Program-made: the position numbers and the translations under genes
IMG/VR virus record: IMGVR_UViG_3300033145_000767
Location: 26,470 to 90,469 of that record
DNA: 64,000 nt
Reading direction: 5' to 3' (one strand)
DNA from: a virus
The notes under the pieces: generated by a model
The model's input: the letters and a program-made list of their open reading frames with translations, nothing else
Databases searched by the model: none
Told to the model about the DNA's origin: nothing
Part shown: positions 1 to 7,624 of the stretch, in pieces
How the letters are laid out: each line of letters starts with the position of its first letter
How positions within the stretch are numbered: the first letter of the stretch is position 1

Positions 1-2
1 AT

Positions 3-245
3 ATAGCAACATACAAAGCAAGTTATGTGCTAGAGCCTAAGAAGTTAAAGAAGATTAAAATGCTTGCTAGTAAGAAGGGCGAGAGCAAGTCAAGGGTTAT
101 ATCTTTCTTCTTTGATAGTGATGAAGATATAGCTTTAGTAAGTAAATACTTTAATGTATCAGTACTAAACAATAGAGAGCCACAAGTAGGGCACTCAGAC
201 CTATTAATAGCTATATTAAAGGAATTAGATAAGTATGGTAAATAA
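3..245 (+). CDS. Hypothetical protein, 5' end outside the window
   Basis: The frame is already open at base 3, so the true start lies to the left. The first possible internal start is a GTG at 27 with no ribosome-binding site in view. The visible part of about 80 residues is lysine-rich at first, then a mixed hydrophobic and acidic stretch. I do not recognise a family. Its last 11 bases overlap the homing endonuclease gene at 235, the same arrangement seen at the other endonuclease genes in this window. Confidence 0.6.
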   Translation: MATYKASYVLEPKKLKKIKMLASKKGESKSRVISFFFDSDEDIALVSKYFNVSVLNNREPQVGHSDLLIAILKELDKYGK

Positions 246-813
246 ACTTTGCACTAAATGTAAATTAACAAAAAAGTTAAATGAATTTCCACCGCATAGA
301 AAATATAAAAGTGGAAGAAATTCTTGGTGTAGAAAATGTAAAAATCAATATATGAGGGCATTTAGAAAAAATTATCCTTGGCTTTGTTCTTATAAATCTG
401 CAAAGAATAGGTGCAATAACAAAAATTGTAATGATTATAAAGATTACGGTGGTAGAGGTATTAGATTTTTATTGACCAAGGAACAGATAAAGAAACTTTG
501 GTATAGAGATAAGGGTTATAAACTAACACAGCATAGTATAGACCGTATAGATAATGATGGAGACTATACATTTAATAATTGTAGGTTTATAGAATTAAGT
601 GAAAATTCAATAAAACAAGAACATAATAAAAAAGAAAAAGAGGTATATCAATACAGTTTGCAAGGAAAATCCCTTAACAAATGGAAGAGTATGTCAGAAA
701 TCTCTAATAAATTAAATTACGATATTAGTGGTATATCTAAGGCTTGTTCAGGAAAACAAAAAACATCTTATGGGTTTATATGGAAACTTAAAGAAATGGA
801 GAAATTAAAATGA
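235..813 (+). CDS. Free-standing HNH-like homing endonuclease with NUMOD1 domain
   Basis: This is a mobile DNA endonuclease gene, 192 residues. A small zinc-ribbon-like N-terminus has C6/C9 and C32/C35. The core holds the DRIDNDG-type catalytic block (D103 to Y111) followed by NNCRFIE. A C-terminal NUMOD1-type DNA-binding module (about 138-187) ends in GFIWKL. Four relatives with the same core occur at 12747, 14085, 19370 and 29199. It overlaps the upstream gene by 11 bases and the next gene by ATGA, so it is seamlessly embedded in the operon. Homing activity is inferred from the family; the recognition site is unknown. Confidence 0.85.
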   Translation: MVNKLCTKCKLTKKLNEFPPHRKYKSGRNSWCRKCKNQYMRAFRKNYPWLCSYKSAKNRCNNKNCNDYKDYGGRGIRFLLTKEQIKKLWYRDKGYKLTQHSIDRIDNDGDYTFNNCRFIELSENSIKQEHNKKEKEVYQYSLQGKSLNKWKSMSEISNKLNYDISGISKACSGKQKTSYGFIWKLKEMEKLK

Positions 814-974
814 AAAAACTAATTACAAAAAAATTAAAAAATATTGAATTTGAATATAATGAGGATGATACAGGGCTTGCTTTAAGAGTAACAGCGTATA
901 ATGGGCGAAGTTATTATTTGCACAAAAAAGAAGCTAAGGCTTTAGGTAAGTTTATTAATAAGGAGATAAAATGA
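810..974 (+). CDS. Small hypothetical protein, 54 aa
   Basis: This 54-residue frame starts by ATGA overlap with the endonuclease gene and ends by overlapping the next start. The product is lysine-rich, with a glutamate/aspartate cluster at residues 13-20 and a possible short beta-hairpin. No family is recognised. It is called as a gene because of the perfect operon-style overlaps on both sides. Confidence 0.55.
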   Translation: MKKLITKKLKNIEFEYNEDDTGLALRVTAYNGRSYYLHKKEAKALGKFINKEIK

Positions 975-1105
975 TATATAACATACTATATGTACTTATG
1001 TTGGTAGGTTTTATAGGGTGTTCTTTATACAGCCCTAGCCTTAGAATGAAAGCAATAGGGTTGCTTTTAGCACTTGTAAATGGTTTATTATTTTATAAAG
1101 GTTAG
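971..1105 (+). CDS. Small membrane protein, 44 aa
   Basis: The 44-residue product has two hydrophobic segments (about 4-19 and 27-41) separated by a short polar turn, which suggests a helical hairpin in the inner membrane. The sequence FIGC near residue 17 is only weakly lipobox-like, and I do not call it a lipoprotein. It is coupled to the upstream gene by ATGA overlap. Function unknown. Confidence 0.55.
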   Translation: MIYNILYVLMLVGFIGCSLYSPSLRMKAIGLLLALVNGLLFYKG

Positions 1106-1107
1106 TT

Positions 1108-1680
1108 ATGATAACTAAAGAATTTTTAGTAGAACAATATATAAATCAAAAGAAGTCCACCAATTTAATAGGTAAAGAGATTGGTTCTTCTAGTGGGGAT
1201 GTATATTATTATCTAAAGAAATATGGTATAAAACTTAGGGATAAAAGCACATTAATGATGGGGAATACCAATTCAAAAGATAGGGTAGTTACAGAAAAGA
1301 CTAGAAAATTATTAAGCAAAATACATAAAGGAAAATCGAAATCAGAAGAGCATAAGAAAAAATGTAGCTTAGCACAGATAAAAAGATTTAAGGATAACCC
1401 TGAACATGGGGAACACCTAAGAAAAATTAGATTAGGTATTAAAATGTCTACAGAACAAAAAGAAAAAATTTCTAAAAGTGTACTTAAAAATAATAAAGTA
1501 AAACATCATATATTTGGAAAAGAATATAATGACCTAATAGATTTAACTAGAAGTAAACACATGAGTTTACACCATAGTGCTTACTTTTACATACTAGACA
1601 AACATGGCAAAGAAGGTATATTAGATTACCTTAATTGGTTTGATACAAAACATGGGCTAGGAGAAAATTATGGCGTGTAG
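1108..1680 (+). CDS. NUMOD3/HNH-type homing endonuclease
   Basis: This 190-residue protein differs from the DRIDNDG-type endonucleases here. The N-terminus (about 1-45) resembles a helix-turn-helix. Two NUMOD3-like segments follow, KGKSKSEEHKKK near 75 and GIKMSTEQKEK near 112. A C-terminal HNH-like region has KHHIFG near 131, then DLTRSKHMSLHH near 145-155. This arrangement is typical of phage homing endonucleases that bind DNA with NUMOD3 repeats. The first histidine pair and the later SLHH fit a divergent HNH site, though the central Asn is not obvious. It overlaps the radical SAM gene by 11 bases. Confidence 0.75.
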   Translation: MITKEFLVEQYINQKKSTNLIGKEIGSSSGDVYYYLKKYGIKLRDKSTLMMGNTNSKDRVVTEKTRKLLSKIHKGKSKSEEHKKKCSLAQIKRFKDNPEHGEHLRKIRLGIKMSTEQKEKISKSVLKNNKVKHHIFGKEYNDLIDLTRSKHMSLHHSAYFYILDKHGKEGILDYLNWFDTKHGLGENYGV

Positions 1681-3022
1681 TAAAGGATATACTTCCCCAA
1701 GAATTTCATCGGAGTATAAGGATTGCGGACTTATTTTGACTTTTGACCAATACAATATATGTGGTTTTGGTTTTGGGAAACAATGTGCAGGATGTTTGTA
1801 TTGTTTTAGTAATTCCCAGAAAATAAACCACCCAATGTACCAAGAAAAAGCATTTCAAGTAAGGTCAGTAAACCCTGATAAAGTAGTTGACATGCTTACA
1901 GGAAAAAGTAAGTCTAAATATTATGATAATTTCTTTAAATATAGATTCCCCTTTCATTGGGGGGGTTTAGCAGACCCATTCTGTTACATGGAGGAGAAAG
2001 AAAGAGTTGGTTTAAAAATATTACAAGGTGCAAGTAAAGTACAGTATCCTATAATATTCTCTACAAAAGGCACTTTTATGTGCTATGATAAAGAGTATCT
2101 TAAAGTATTTGAAAGTTATAAGAAAAGTAAAAACTTAGGGTTTAGCTTTAGTATAATTACTAATGAAGAAAGTCTTGCAAGTAAAATAGAAAAAGAAGTG
2201 CCAACTGTAGAAGAAAGACTTAAAGCAATGAAAATTCTTTCTGACATGGGCTTTTGGACAGTTCTTAGGCTAAGACCCTTTATGATTGGTATAACAGATA
2301 TTAACTTAGAAACCCTCTTAGAAAGGGCTAAAAAGGCCGGTGCAAGGGCAGTATCAACAGAGTTTTATTGCCTAGACCTTAGAAGTTTAAGCACCTTAAA
2401 TGAAAGACTTAAAGAAATGAATAAAATAACAGGTCTTGACTATAGAAAATATTATAAAGCTTTATCCCCAAGTAGCAGAGGAACTTACTTGAGATTGAAT
2501 AGGCTGGCAAAAGAGCCCTATATGAAAAGGTTACTAAAGAAATGTAAGGAACTAGATTTAAAGGTTTCTATATCAGACCCAGACTTTAAAGAGTTTAATT
2601 TTTCTGGGTGTTGCTGTGGCTACCCTGAAACTAAAGAAGAATATAATAGTGAAATTTGTAATTGGTCTAAAGGTCAATTAACATATCATTTAACAGAATT
2701 AAGAAAAAAGTATTGGTCTGGTTATAGACCTGCATTATTAACTTGGGACGAGGTTAAAGATACTATAGCTAATGATTGGGCAAGTGATGGGAGATACTTT
2801 AAAGATAGTATAAAATATTGGTCAACAGATTTTAGAAAGAAACAGCAATCACACATAGATGAATTTCTACAGTCATGGAATAGTACTAAGTCAAGTGATA
2901 GCCCATACAGTTATTTTGATGGGTTATTAGTCCCATATAAATTAGACGACAATGGTAATATAGTTTATAAATATGAACCTTCTGATTCTGAGCTTAGATT
3001 GCGTAAGGACGGAATTGTATGA
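1670..3022 (+). CDS. Radical SAM protein related to spore photoproduct lyase / photolyase-like group
   Basis: This is a 450-residue protein with an AGGAG site six bases before ATG 1670. A cysteine cluster C39-x2-C42-x2-C45 followed by F occupies the place of the radical SAM [4Fe-4S] motif, which is normally Cx3Cx2C, so the spacing is one residue short. GGLADPF (about 98-104) followed by E and a helix matches the conserved block after the first strand pair in SPL/photolyase-like radical SAM proteins. A second cysteine group, CCC near 313-315 plus C330, could hold an auxiliary cluster. The reaction is unknown. Neighbours include a DUF2284-like protein and a glycosyltransferase, so DNA repair, cofactor or base-modification chemistry are all possible. 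Confidence 0.75.
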   Translation: MACSKGYTSPRISSEYKDCGLILTFDQYNICGFGFGKQCAGCLYCFSNSQKINHPMYQEKAFQVRSVNPDKVVDMLTGKSKSKYYDNFFKYRFPFHWGGLADPFCYMEEKERVGLKILQGASKVQYPIIFSTKGTFMCYDKEYLKVFESYKKSKNLGFSFSIITNEESLASKIEKEVPTVEERLKAMKILSDMGFWTVLRLRPFMIGITDINLETLLERAKKAGARAVSTEFYCLDLRSLSTLNERLKEMNKITGLDYRKYYKALSPSSRGTYLRLNRLAKEPYMKRLLKKCKELDLKVSISDPDFKEFNFSGCCCGYPETKEEYNSEICNWSKGQLTYHLTELRKKYWSGYRPALLTWDEVKDTIANDWASDGRYFKDSIKYWSTDFRKKQQSHIDEFLQSWNSTKSSDSPYSYFDGLLVPYKLDDNGNIVYKYEPSDSELRLRKDGIV

Positions 3023-3087
3023 ATAAAAAAGAATATATGAAAGAATATAGATTAAATAACATTTATATGTTATACTTGTTTGCATAG
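3019..3087 (+). pseudogene. 22-codon stub resembling the start of an HNH endonuclease
   Basis: The frame begins in ATGA overlap with the radical SAM gene. It reads MNKKEYMKEYRLNN, which resembles the KEYMKEYR-type N-terminus common in phage HNH proteins, then runs into unrelated sequence and a stop. It may be what is left of a deleted homing endonuclease, or a chance reading frame. The evidence is only the short motif and the overlap. Confidence 0.25.
3048..3076 (+). promoter_or_regulatory. Candidate extended -10 promoter
   Basis: TGTTATACT (3068-3076) is an extended -10 element (TGn plus TATACT) in one of the few non-coding gaps on this arm. It resembles the promoters before 6791, 10268, 22126 and 34810. 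The -35 region is poor (TAGATT around 3049). It would drive the genes from 3106 onwards. Confidence 0.35.
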
Positions 3088-3105
3088 GAGGAAAGAGGAG
3101 ATAAT

Positions 3106-3348
3106 ATGAAAAAGTTTATTACCATGTTACTAATGATACTAATGGTTTGGGTAGTTGTTGATAAACAATGCACACATAGCAGAAATTATTTTGTGTTAGA
3201 AAATAAAATAGGGGTTAGAAAAGTTTTCCATAGCCATGCCTCTAAGGATAATGAGGTTATTATTGGGGATAGAGTAAAAATTAAAATACCCACAAAAAGA
3301 TTAAAATGGTATGAAGATTCATATAAGTACTTAGAGGGGGTAATATGA
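3106..3348 (+). CDS. Small exported or membrane-anchored protein, 80 aa
   Basis: The product has a hydrophobic N-terminal segment (about 4-18) that could be a signal peptide or anchor, then a basic soluble tail with a GDRVKIKIP stretch. GGAGGAAAGAGGAG lies upstream of ATG 3106. Its stop overlaps the start of the next gene. No family recognised. Confidence 0.6.
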   Translation: MKKFITMLLMILMVWVVVDKQCTHSRNYFVLENKIGVRKVFHSHASKDNEVIIGDRVKIKIPTKRLKWYEDSYKYLEGVI

Positions 3349-3899
3349 TAAACGAAAAAGAAGTTAGTAACTTATTACTAGAAAAAGTTGGTACTCATAG
3401 TAGTATCTTTATGTTCAAAGCAAAAGTTATATTCGATAAGAAAATAAAAACTTACTGTTGCTTAGAGTATAATGGGAAAAAAGGGTGTCCTAACTATGGT
3501 AAAAAGAAAGGGTGTCCACCAAACAATAGAGATATAGATGAAGTGCTAGATGTAACAGAAGACATTTATGTATTTGGTATGTCTTTTAACTTAAAGATAC
3601 ACGCAGATGAAATGAAAAAGAAACACCCTAAGTGGACACAAAGGCAATGCTATAATGTAATATATTGGCAACCAAAGCAGAGAAAGAAATTTAAGATGTT
3701 TATAGATAACTTTAAAAAGAAGTACCCTGAATTAAGGGTAGACACCTTGCCAGAGGGGCATGGGGTTGATGTAACTAAAATGTTAAAAGATGCAGGTGTA
3801 GGTATATCCTGGGACTACCCTTTGGACACAGTTTGGACAGTTGCAATAGCAGGTAAGAAGGCTAAATATAAAAGAAAAAAGAGGGTTAAAAATGTATAA
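3345..3899 (+). CDS. DUF2284-like cysteine-rich protein
   Basis: This 184-residue protein contains CPNYGKKKGCPPNN (about 48-61), preceded by a C-C pair (YCC near 37-39). That pattern, cysteines followed by the CPP signature, is the hallmark of DUF2284, a family described as predicted metal-binding. A second DUF2284-type gene occurs at 31445. It overlaps the gene on either side. Being next to a radical SAM protein, it could take part in Fe-S or metal delivery, but that is inference. Confidence 0.6.
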   Translation: MINEKEVSNLLLEKVGTHSSIFMFKAKVIFDKKIKTYCCLEYNGKKGCPNYGKKKGCPPNNRDIDEVLDVTEDIYVFGMSFNLKIHADEMKKKHPKWTQRQCYNVIYWQPKQRKKFKMFIDNFKKKYPELRVDTLPEGHGVDVTKMLKDAGVGISWDYPLDTVWTVAIAGKKAKYKRKKRVKNV

Positions 3900-4686
3900 G
3901 GTATACATTCCTACAAAAGGCAGAGCAAATAACTTATACCTAAATAGGTTAGTAGATGTCATTAAGGTAAAACCTATATTAGTTGTAGAACCTCAAGAGT
4001 TAGAGGAGTATAATAAAGCATACAAGAATAAGGTATACTATGAGGTATTAGCTAAAGATAATATGGGGTATAATTACCTTATAAAAAAATTATATAAAAC
4101 TATAAAGCTATTTAACTTTAATGCTTTTATCATTGATGATGATATATGTAATATATACTTAAAAGAAGTGGGGAAGAAAAGGTTAAATCTAGGTATAGAA
4201 AACATAAATTTTGCACTAAACTATATATCCTGTTATACCCCATATGCCCTAACAGGTAGCGTATTTAAACAACACCAATGGGTGTGTGAAACAGATTTTC
4301 AAGACTTTGGCAGACCTTCAGCTTTTGTATATATAAAAGGCAATGAGATAACGGATGAAGTTTTGTCATATTTCAATAGATATGATATACTTAGTTATAG
4401 GCTTAAAGCAGACATTATGTTTGCCACAGCCTGCTTATATAACGGTTTAAAGATAGGTATGTGTGGTAGATATGGGTTTACTACACCCGATATGGCTAAA
4501 AGTAAAGGGGGTTGTTATGATGATTACCAAACAGACCAGCAATCTTTATGTAGTAAAGAAATACACAATATAGTAGGTAGTAATTTTTCATCAGTAATAC
4601 ATAGAAGGGGTAGAACAGAAGTAAAGATAGCATGGAAAAAGCTATATGATGCAAAAGTAAAAACTAAACAGAACAAACTATTTTAG
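3892..4686 (+). CDS. GT-A fold glycosyltransferase, TAGT-like
   Basis: The protein opens with YKVYIPTKGR, followed by LVVEPQE near 35-41 and the triple-acid sequence IIDDDI near 80-85. These are the expected order of nucleotide-sugar and metal-binding motifs in a GT-A enzyme. The IPTKGR plus VEPQE combination is typical of the TET-associated glycosyltransferase (TAGT) group, some of which sugar-modify phage DNA bases. No TET/JBP dioxygenase or hydroxymethylase is visible in this window, so the acceptor could equally be a surface glycan. It overlaps the preceding gene by 8 bases. Confidence 0.6.
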   Translation: MYKVYIPTKGRANNLYLNRLVDVIKVKPILVVEPQELEEYNKAYKNKVYYEVLAKDNMGYNYLIKKLYKTIKLFNFNAFIIDDDICNIYLKEVGKKRLNLGIENINFALNYISCYTPYALTGSVFKQHQWVCETDFQDFGRPSAFVYIKGNEITDEVLSYFNRYDILSYRLKADIMFATACLYNGLKIGMCGRYGFTTPDMAKSKGGCYDDYQTDQQSLCSKEIHNIVGSNFSSVIHRRGRTEVKIAWKKLYDAKVKTKQNKLF

Positions 4687-4695
4687 GAGGGTAAT

Positions 4696-4911
4696 ATGAG
4701 TGAATTAAATTTGGTAGCCACAGAAGATTTACTAAAAGAGTTGGTAAGAAGAACAGACAATATTGTTGTAGTAGGAGAAAAAGTTTTAGATGAGGGCACA
4801 TGCGAGGTTATTCACACAATTAACGGAGACCCCTTGAAGTGTTTAGGTTTAGTTGAACTTATAAAACTGTCAATAATGCCAGAGGCTATTAATACTAACT
4901 ACGAGGGATAA
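4696..4911 (+). CDS. Hypothetical protein, 71 aa
   Basis: A small soluble protein preceded by TAGGAGGGTAAT. It has an N-terminal helix rich in E, L and K (about 8-20), a strand-rich middle (NIVVVGEKVL) and a short C-terminal helix. I cannot place it in a family. The strong ribosome-binding site and tight packing support a real gene. Confidence 0.6.
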   Translation: MSELNLVATEDLLKELVRRTDNIVVVGEKVLDEGTCEVIHTINGDPLKCLGLVELIKLSIMPEAINTNYEG

Positions 4912-4914
4912 ATT

Positions 4915-5133
4915 ATGTTAGGAAAAATATTACGAAAAATAATAGACTTAATAACAATGTTCACAATAAGTATTGCAGGGAGTTTATGTGTTTTAACCAT
5001 GCTTAAGCTAAAGGACTTTACTCTTACAAATATGACTGCTATGATATATCTAGGTGTCTTTATGGGTATGGTGAGCCTTTATGTGCAGGAAGGTATTAGA
5101 GAGGGAGAAAATGAATCCAATAAGGTTCGATAA
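4915..5133 (+). CDS. Small two-helix membrane protein
   Basis: The 72-residue product has two membrane segments (about 11-28 and 42-58) and a charged C-terminal tail. The size and topology would fit a holin, but nothing nearby looks like an endolysin, so I leave the function open. The last 23 bases overlap the next gene. Confidence 0.55.
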   Translation: MLGKILRKIIDLITMFTISIAGSLCVLTMLKLKDFTLTNMTAMIYLGVFMGMVSLYVQEGIREGENESNKVR

Positions 5134-5746
5134 AGAAAAATTTAAAGATGGTTTTTTTACACTAAGGAGTAAAGTAGCATGGGCAAAGGATATTGTCTCT
5201 ATACTTAATGTTAGAAAACTTATTATATATGCTATAGTTATAGGGCTATTCATTGGTTATGGTTACTGGAAGGGGGTAAAAGAAAAACCAGTCCATTTAG
5301 ATTTAAAACAAAAAATTACAGTTCATTTAGATAAGAAAAAAATCAATGCTATGGAACAACCAACTATAGTTAAACAGGAGTTTGAAACTACATTTAACTA
5401 TACTGATTATATCAATGGTAAGAAACATGGTGTAGTTAAAGTAGATAAAATAGAAGAACTTAGAAAGAAATATAAACCATACGGCTTTACTAATAAAGTT
5501 ATAGGTGTAATGGGGTTAGGTGTAAGTGCTAATGATGTGTCTGGGGAATCAGGGGTAGGTTACAGGTATGCTAGATTATGGAAGTTTAGAACTGAAATAG
5601 TGGTTACAGATAAGGGATTTTATCCTATTAGCGTGTCTTATAAACCAGATTGGTTCTTTAGTAACACAAGTATAAATGTAGCTGGTGGAAAAGCGTGGGA
5701 AGACGGTTCAAACAGAGCCTTTTTAGGCGTAAATGTGGAGTTTTAA
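5111..5746 (+). CDS. Single-pass membrane-anchored hypothetical protein
   Basis: The start is placed at ATG 5111, seven bases after GAGGGAG, rather than the upstream in-frame ATG at 5081, which lacks a ribosome-binding site. The 211-residue product has about 35 cytoplasmic residues, a single membrane helix (about 36-54, LIIYAIVIGLFIGYGYW) and a soluble outer part. The glycine-rich C-terminus has alternating strands ending in GVNVEF, like a small beta-barrel or a protein that packs on one. Unknown function, probably at the cell envelope. Confidence 0.6.
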   Translation: MNPIRFDKEKFKDGFFTLRSKVAWAKDIVSILNVRKLIIYAIVIGLFIGYGYWKGVKEKPVHLDLKQKITVHLDKKKINAMEQPTIVKQEFETTFNYTDYINGKKHGVVKVDKIEELRKKYKPYGFTNKVIGVMGLGVSANDVSGESGVGYRYARLWKFRTEIVVTDKGFYPISVSYKPDWFFSNTSINVAGGKAWEDGSNRAFLGVNVEF

Positions 5747-5747
5747 A

Positions 5748-5873
5748 ATGAGGTGTAAACGATGTGGAGATAGTCCTTGTATATATAAACATGGTAAAAT
5801 AAGCAGATGTATTGTTTGTGGATGCACTGTTTTTACTGATGGCGTAAAATTATATGGAAATGAAAAAGTTTAA
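5748..5873 (+). CDS. Zinc-ribbon miniprotein, 41 aa
   Basis: CKRC (3-6) and CIVCGC (21-26) form a four-cysteine zinc ribbon in a 41-residue protein, separated by a short basic hairpin. It begins two bases after the previous stop. It is one of about a dozen very small Cys-rich proteins scattered over this arm. Confidence 0.55.
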   Translation: MRCKRCGDSPCIYKHGKISRCIVCGCTVFTDGVKLYGNEKV

Positions 5874-5961
5874 ATTAAAAGATAGAAAAATAAAAATCGA
5901 GCTTGAAGTTTGTAATCCAGATAATAAATTTTTTAGTGATTTTTTAAAGATGGAGAATTAA
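5854..5961 (+). CDS. Very small hypothetical protein, 35 aa
   Basis: This short basic frame overlaps the preceding gene by 20 bases. A second in-frame ATG at 5860 is equally possible. It is followed directly by the next start. No motif beyond alternating lysines and hydrophobics; it is supported only by gene packing. Confidence 0.35.
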   Translation: MEMKKFKLKDRKIKIELEVCNPDNKFFSDFLKMEN

Positions 5962-5962
5962 A

Positions 5963-6127
5963 ATGACGCCAAAAGAAATTTGTCCGATTTGTTATAATGA
6001 TTCTTTAAATTTCGATATTAAAAACGAGAAAGTTATAATTACTTGTAGTAAATGTTATTATAAACATACTAAATATAAAAGTACATATGTCAGTCTTGTT
6101 AGTAATGAAGGGTGGAAATTAAAATGA
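5963..6127 (+). CDS. Zinc-ribbon miniprotein, 54 aa
   Basis: CPIC (7-10) and CSKC (28-31) make a compact zinc ribbon. The protein then ends in a polar strand and GWKLK. It overlaps the next gene by ATGA. The role is unknown; proteins of this size may bind nucleic acid or a host protein. Confidence 0.55.
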   Translation: MTPKEICPICYNDSLNFDIKNEKVIITCSKCYYKHTKYKSTYVSLVSNEGWKLK

Positions 6128-6267
6128 TAAATAAAGAATTTTTATTAGAAACCATGTTAGACATTTTAGTTAAAGGAAGAGAAATTAATAAGGAAGCCAA
6201 GAGATTAGATATTGACGATATGGAATTGAGGTATTGTTTTTGTACTCAATTAGACTGTTTAGAATAA
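6124..6267 (+). CDS. Very small hypothetical protein, 47 aa
   Basis: An acidic helical protein with three cysteines near its end (CFCTQLDC). It starts in ATGA overlap with the zinc-ribbon gene. No family recognised. Confidence 0.45.
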   Translation: MINKEFLLETMLDILVKGREINKEAKRLDIDDMELRYCFCTQLDCLE

Positions 6268-6296
6268 AATCCACAAGGCAATAGGAGGGTAAAGTG

Positions 6297-6740
6297 ATGG
6301 ATAAACCTAGATTGGTAACAGATAGGGAATATGGAGATTGGGCTAAAAAGAAGATAGAATCGCTGACTAAACAGGTTGAGGAGTTAAAAGAGGTAGTTAA
6401 GAAAACAAACTTCTTAATCAGAGAACCAAATACTACTGTTAATGTTGGTGCTTTAATTCAAGAAAACCAAGAGTTGAAAGATGAAATCCAAATTATTACT
6501 GCACCACAAAATTCAACAGGTAAGGTATATTTAGACCTCCAAGCACGCATTAAAGAACAGGGTAATGTTTTACAAAAGTCAGCAATTTCACAAGCTAAAA
6601 TCCAAGCCAAGTTATCAAGAGTAACTAAAGTAGCCAATTACCCAGAAGAGCCTAATGGTGCTAATATGAATAAAAGTTTAGTCTGGGATTATAAAGAAAG
6701 ATTAGATTCAATAGTCAACATGATAGAGGGTAAGAAATAA
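6297..6740 (+). CDS. Coiled-coil hypothetical protein
   Basis: ATG 6297 is preferred to the adjacent GTG 6294 because AGGAGGG (6283-6289) then has a normal seven-base spacing. The product of 147 residues has heptad-like helices at about 15-40 and 52-65 and a glutamine-rich helix at 82-107. It looks like an all-helical structural or scaffolding-type small protein. No enzymatic motif is seen. Confidence 0.6.
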   Translation: MDKPRLVTDREYGDWAKKKIESLTKQVEELKEVVKKTNFLIREPNTTVNVGALIQENQELKDEIQIITAPQNSTGKVYLDLQARIKEQGNVLQKSAISQAKIQAKLSRVTKVANYPEEPNGANMNKSLVWDYKERLDSIVNMIEGKK

Positions 6741-6745
6741 TAAAC

Positions 6746-6774
6746 TTGCAATTTCAACATTTATGGGATATACT
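6746..6774 (+). promoter_or_regulatory. Candidate promoter before 6791
   Basis: TTGCAA (6746-6751) and TATACT (6769-6774) are separated by 17 bases inside the 50-base gap 6741-6790. The flanking sequence (TTATGG before, TATATGG after) resembles the promoter at 22095, which supports a shared promoter type. Confidence 0.45.
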
Positions 6775-6790
6775 ATATATGGAGGATAAA

Positions 6791-7147
6791 ATGAAAAGAT
6801 TAATGGCGTGTGTGGTTTTGGTTATGGCAGTTATGGTAATATCACTTGGCAGATTAGGAAATAATAGAGAAAGTAATTTTGGGTCGGCAACTGTTGTGCA
6901 TTCTCCTGTAAATCAGGTTAAACCGCTTGATGTTCAAATAATAGAAATACAAGAAGCTATTGATGCTCAAAGTAAAGAATTAAGAGAATTAAAAATTAGA
7001 GTACAAGCTGATTTTATTCGTCAAGGTTATGGCAACAGGACTCTTTATGCGTATATTAAACAGCTAAAACAAGAAAATAGGAATATAAAACAATATTTAG
7101 AGTTAAAAGGTAAAGATGAGTGTAAAGGTGATGGTGATTGCAAATGA
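6791..7147 (+). CDS. Membrane-anchored coiled-coil protein
   Basis: The start is ATG 6791 because GGAGG (6781-6785) lies six bases before it; an upstream in-frame codon has no such site. The 118-residue product has a signal-anchor helix (about 4-20), a polar linker and then a long helix (about 48-103) with heptad character, ending in a short Cys- and Gly-containing tail. The shape recalls inner-membrane spanins, but no outer partner or endolysin is adjacent, so this is only a possibility. Confidence 0.55.
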   Translation: MKRLMACVVLVMAVMVISLGRLGNNRESNFGSATVVHSPVNQVKPLDVQIIEIQEAIDAQSKELRELKIRVQADFIRQGYGNRTLYAYIKQLKQENRNIKQYLELKGKDECKGDGDCK

Positions 7148-7623
7148 GTAAAGAACTAATAGTAATGGCTGGGAACATAGGTACAGGTAAGACCACTTAT
7201 GTTAAGAATTATCAGAAGGAAGGCTATATAGTTATAGCAAGAGATACCTTAAGATATGCAATAGGTGGGGGAACTTATGTATTTAACCTAGACTATGAAC
7301 CTATTGTACATGCAACAGAAAAATATTTACTTAGAAAATTTCTTGATTTAGGTGTAAACATAGTTATAGATGAAACAAATGTTACAGCAAGAAGTAGGAG
7401 AGTTTTGGATGTAGAGGCAAAACAGGGGGGTTACAAAGTAATATGCATAGTAATGCCTAGGCTATCTAAAAAGGATAGTGTTGATAGGCGTATGCAAAAC
7501 CCCCATGATTGCCCAGATAGAACAGTATGGGAAGGTGTATGGGGAAGATTTAATGACAAGTATGAAGAACCTAAGTACTCAGAAGGCTTTGATGAGATTA
7601 ATTTTATAACTGATTGGGCTTAA
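7144..7623 (+). CDS. P-loop kinase, polynucleotide-kinase-like
   Basis: Walker A GNIGTGKTT (about 11-19) is followed by RDTLR near 35 and the DETNVTARSRR block near 79-89, the acceptor and Walker B region of AAA_33 / polynucleotide-kinase-like kinases. The protein has 159 residues and no phosphatase domain. It probably phosphorylates a nucleic acid end, nucleoside or small metabolite. ATG 7144 overlaps the previous stop by ATGA; the upstream TTG in frame is less likely. Confidence 0.8.
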   Translation: MSKELIVMAGNIGTGKTTYVKNYQKEGYIVIARDTLRYAIGGGTYVFNLDYEPIVHATEKYLLRKFLDLGVNIVIDETNVTARSRRVLDVEAKQGGYKVICIVMPRLSKKDSVDRRMQNPHDCPDRTVWEGVWGRFNDKYEEPKYSEGFDEINFITDWA

Positions 7624-7624
7624 T

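Noticed and set aside
4915-5133. Holin-endolysin lysis cassette around the small membrane proteins
   Set aside because: No amidase, lysozyme or peptidase-type lysin lies next to any of the small membrane proteins; lysis genes are probably outside the window.
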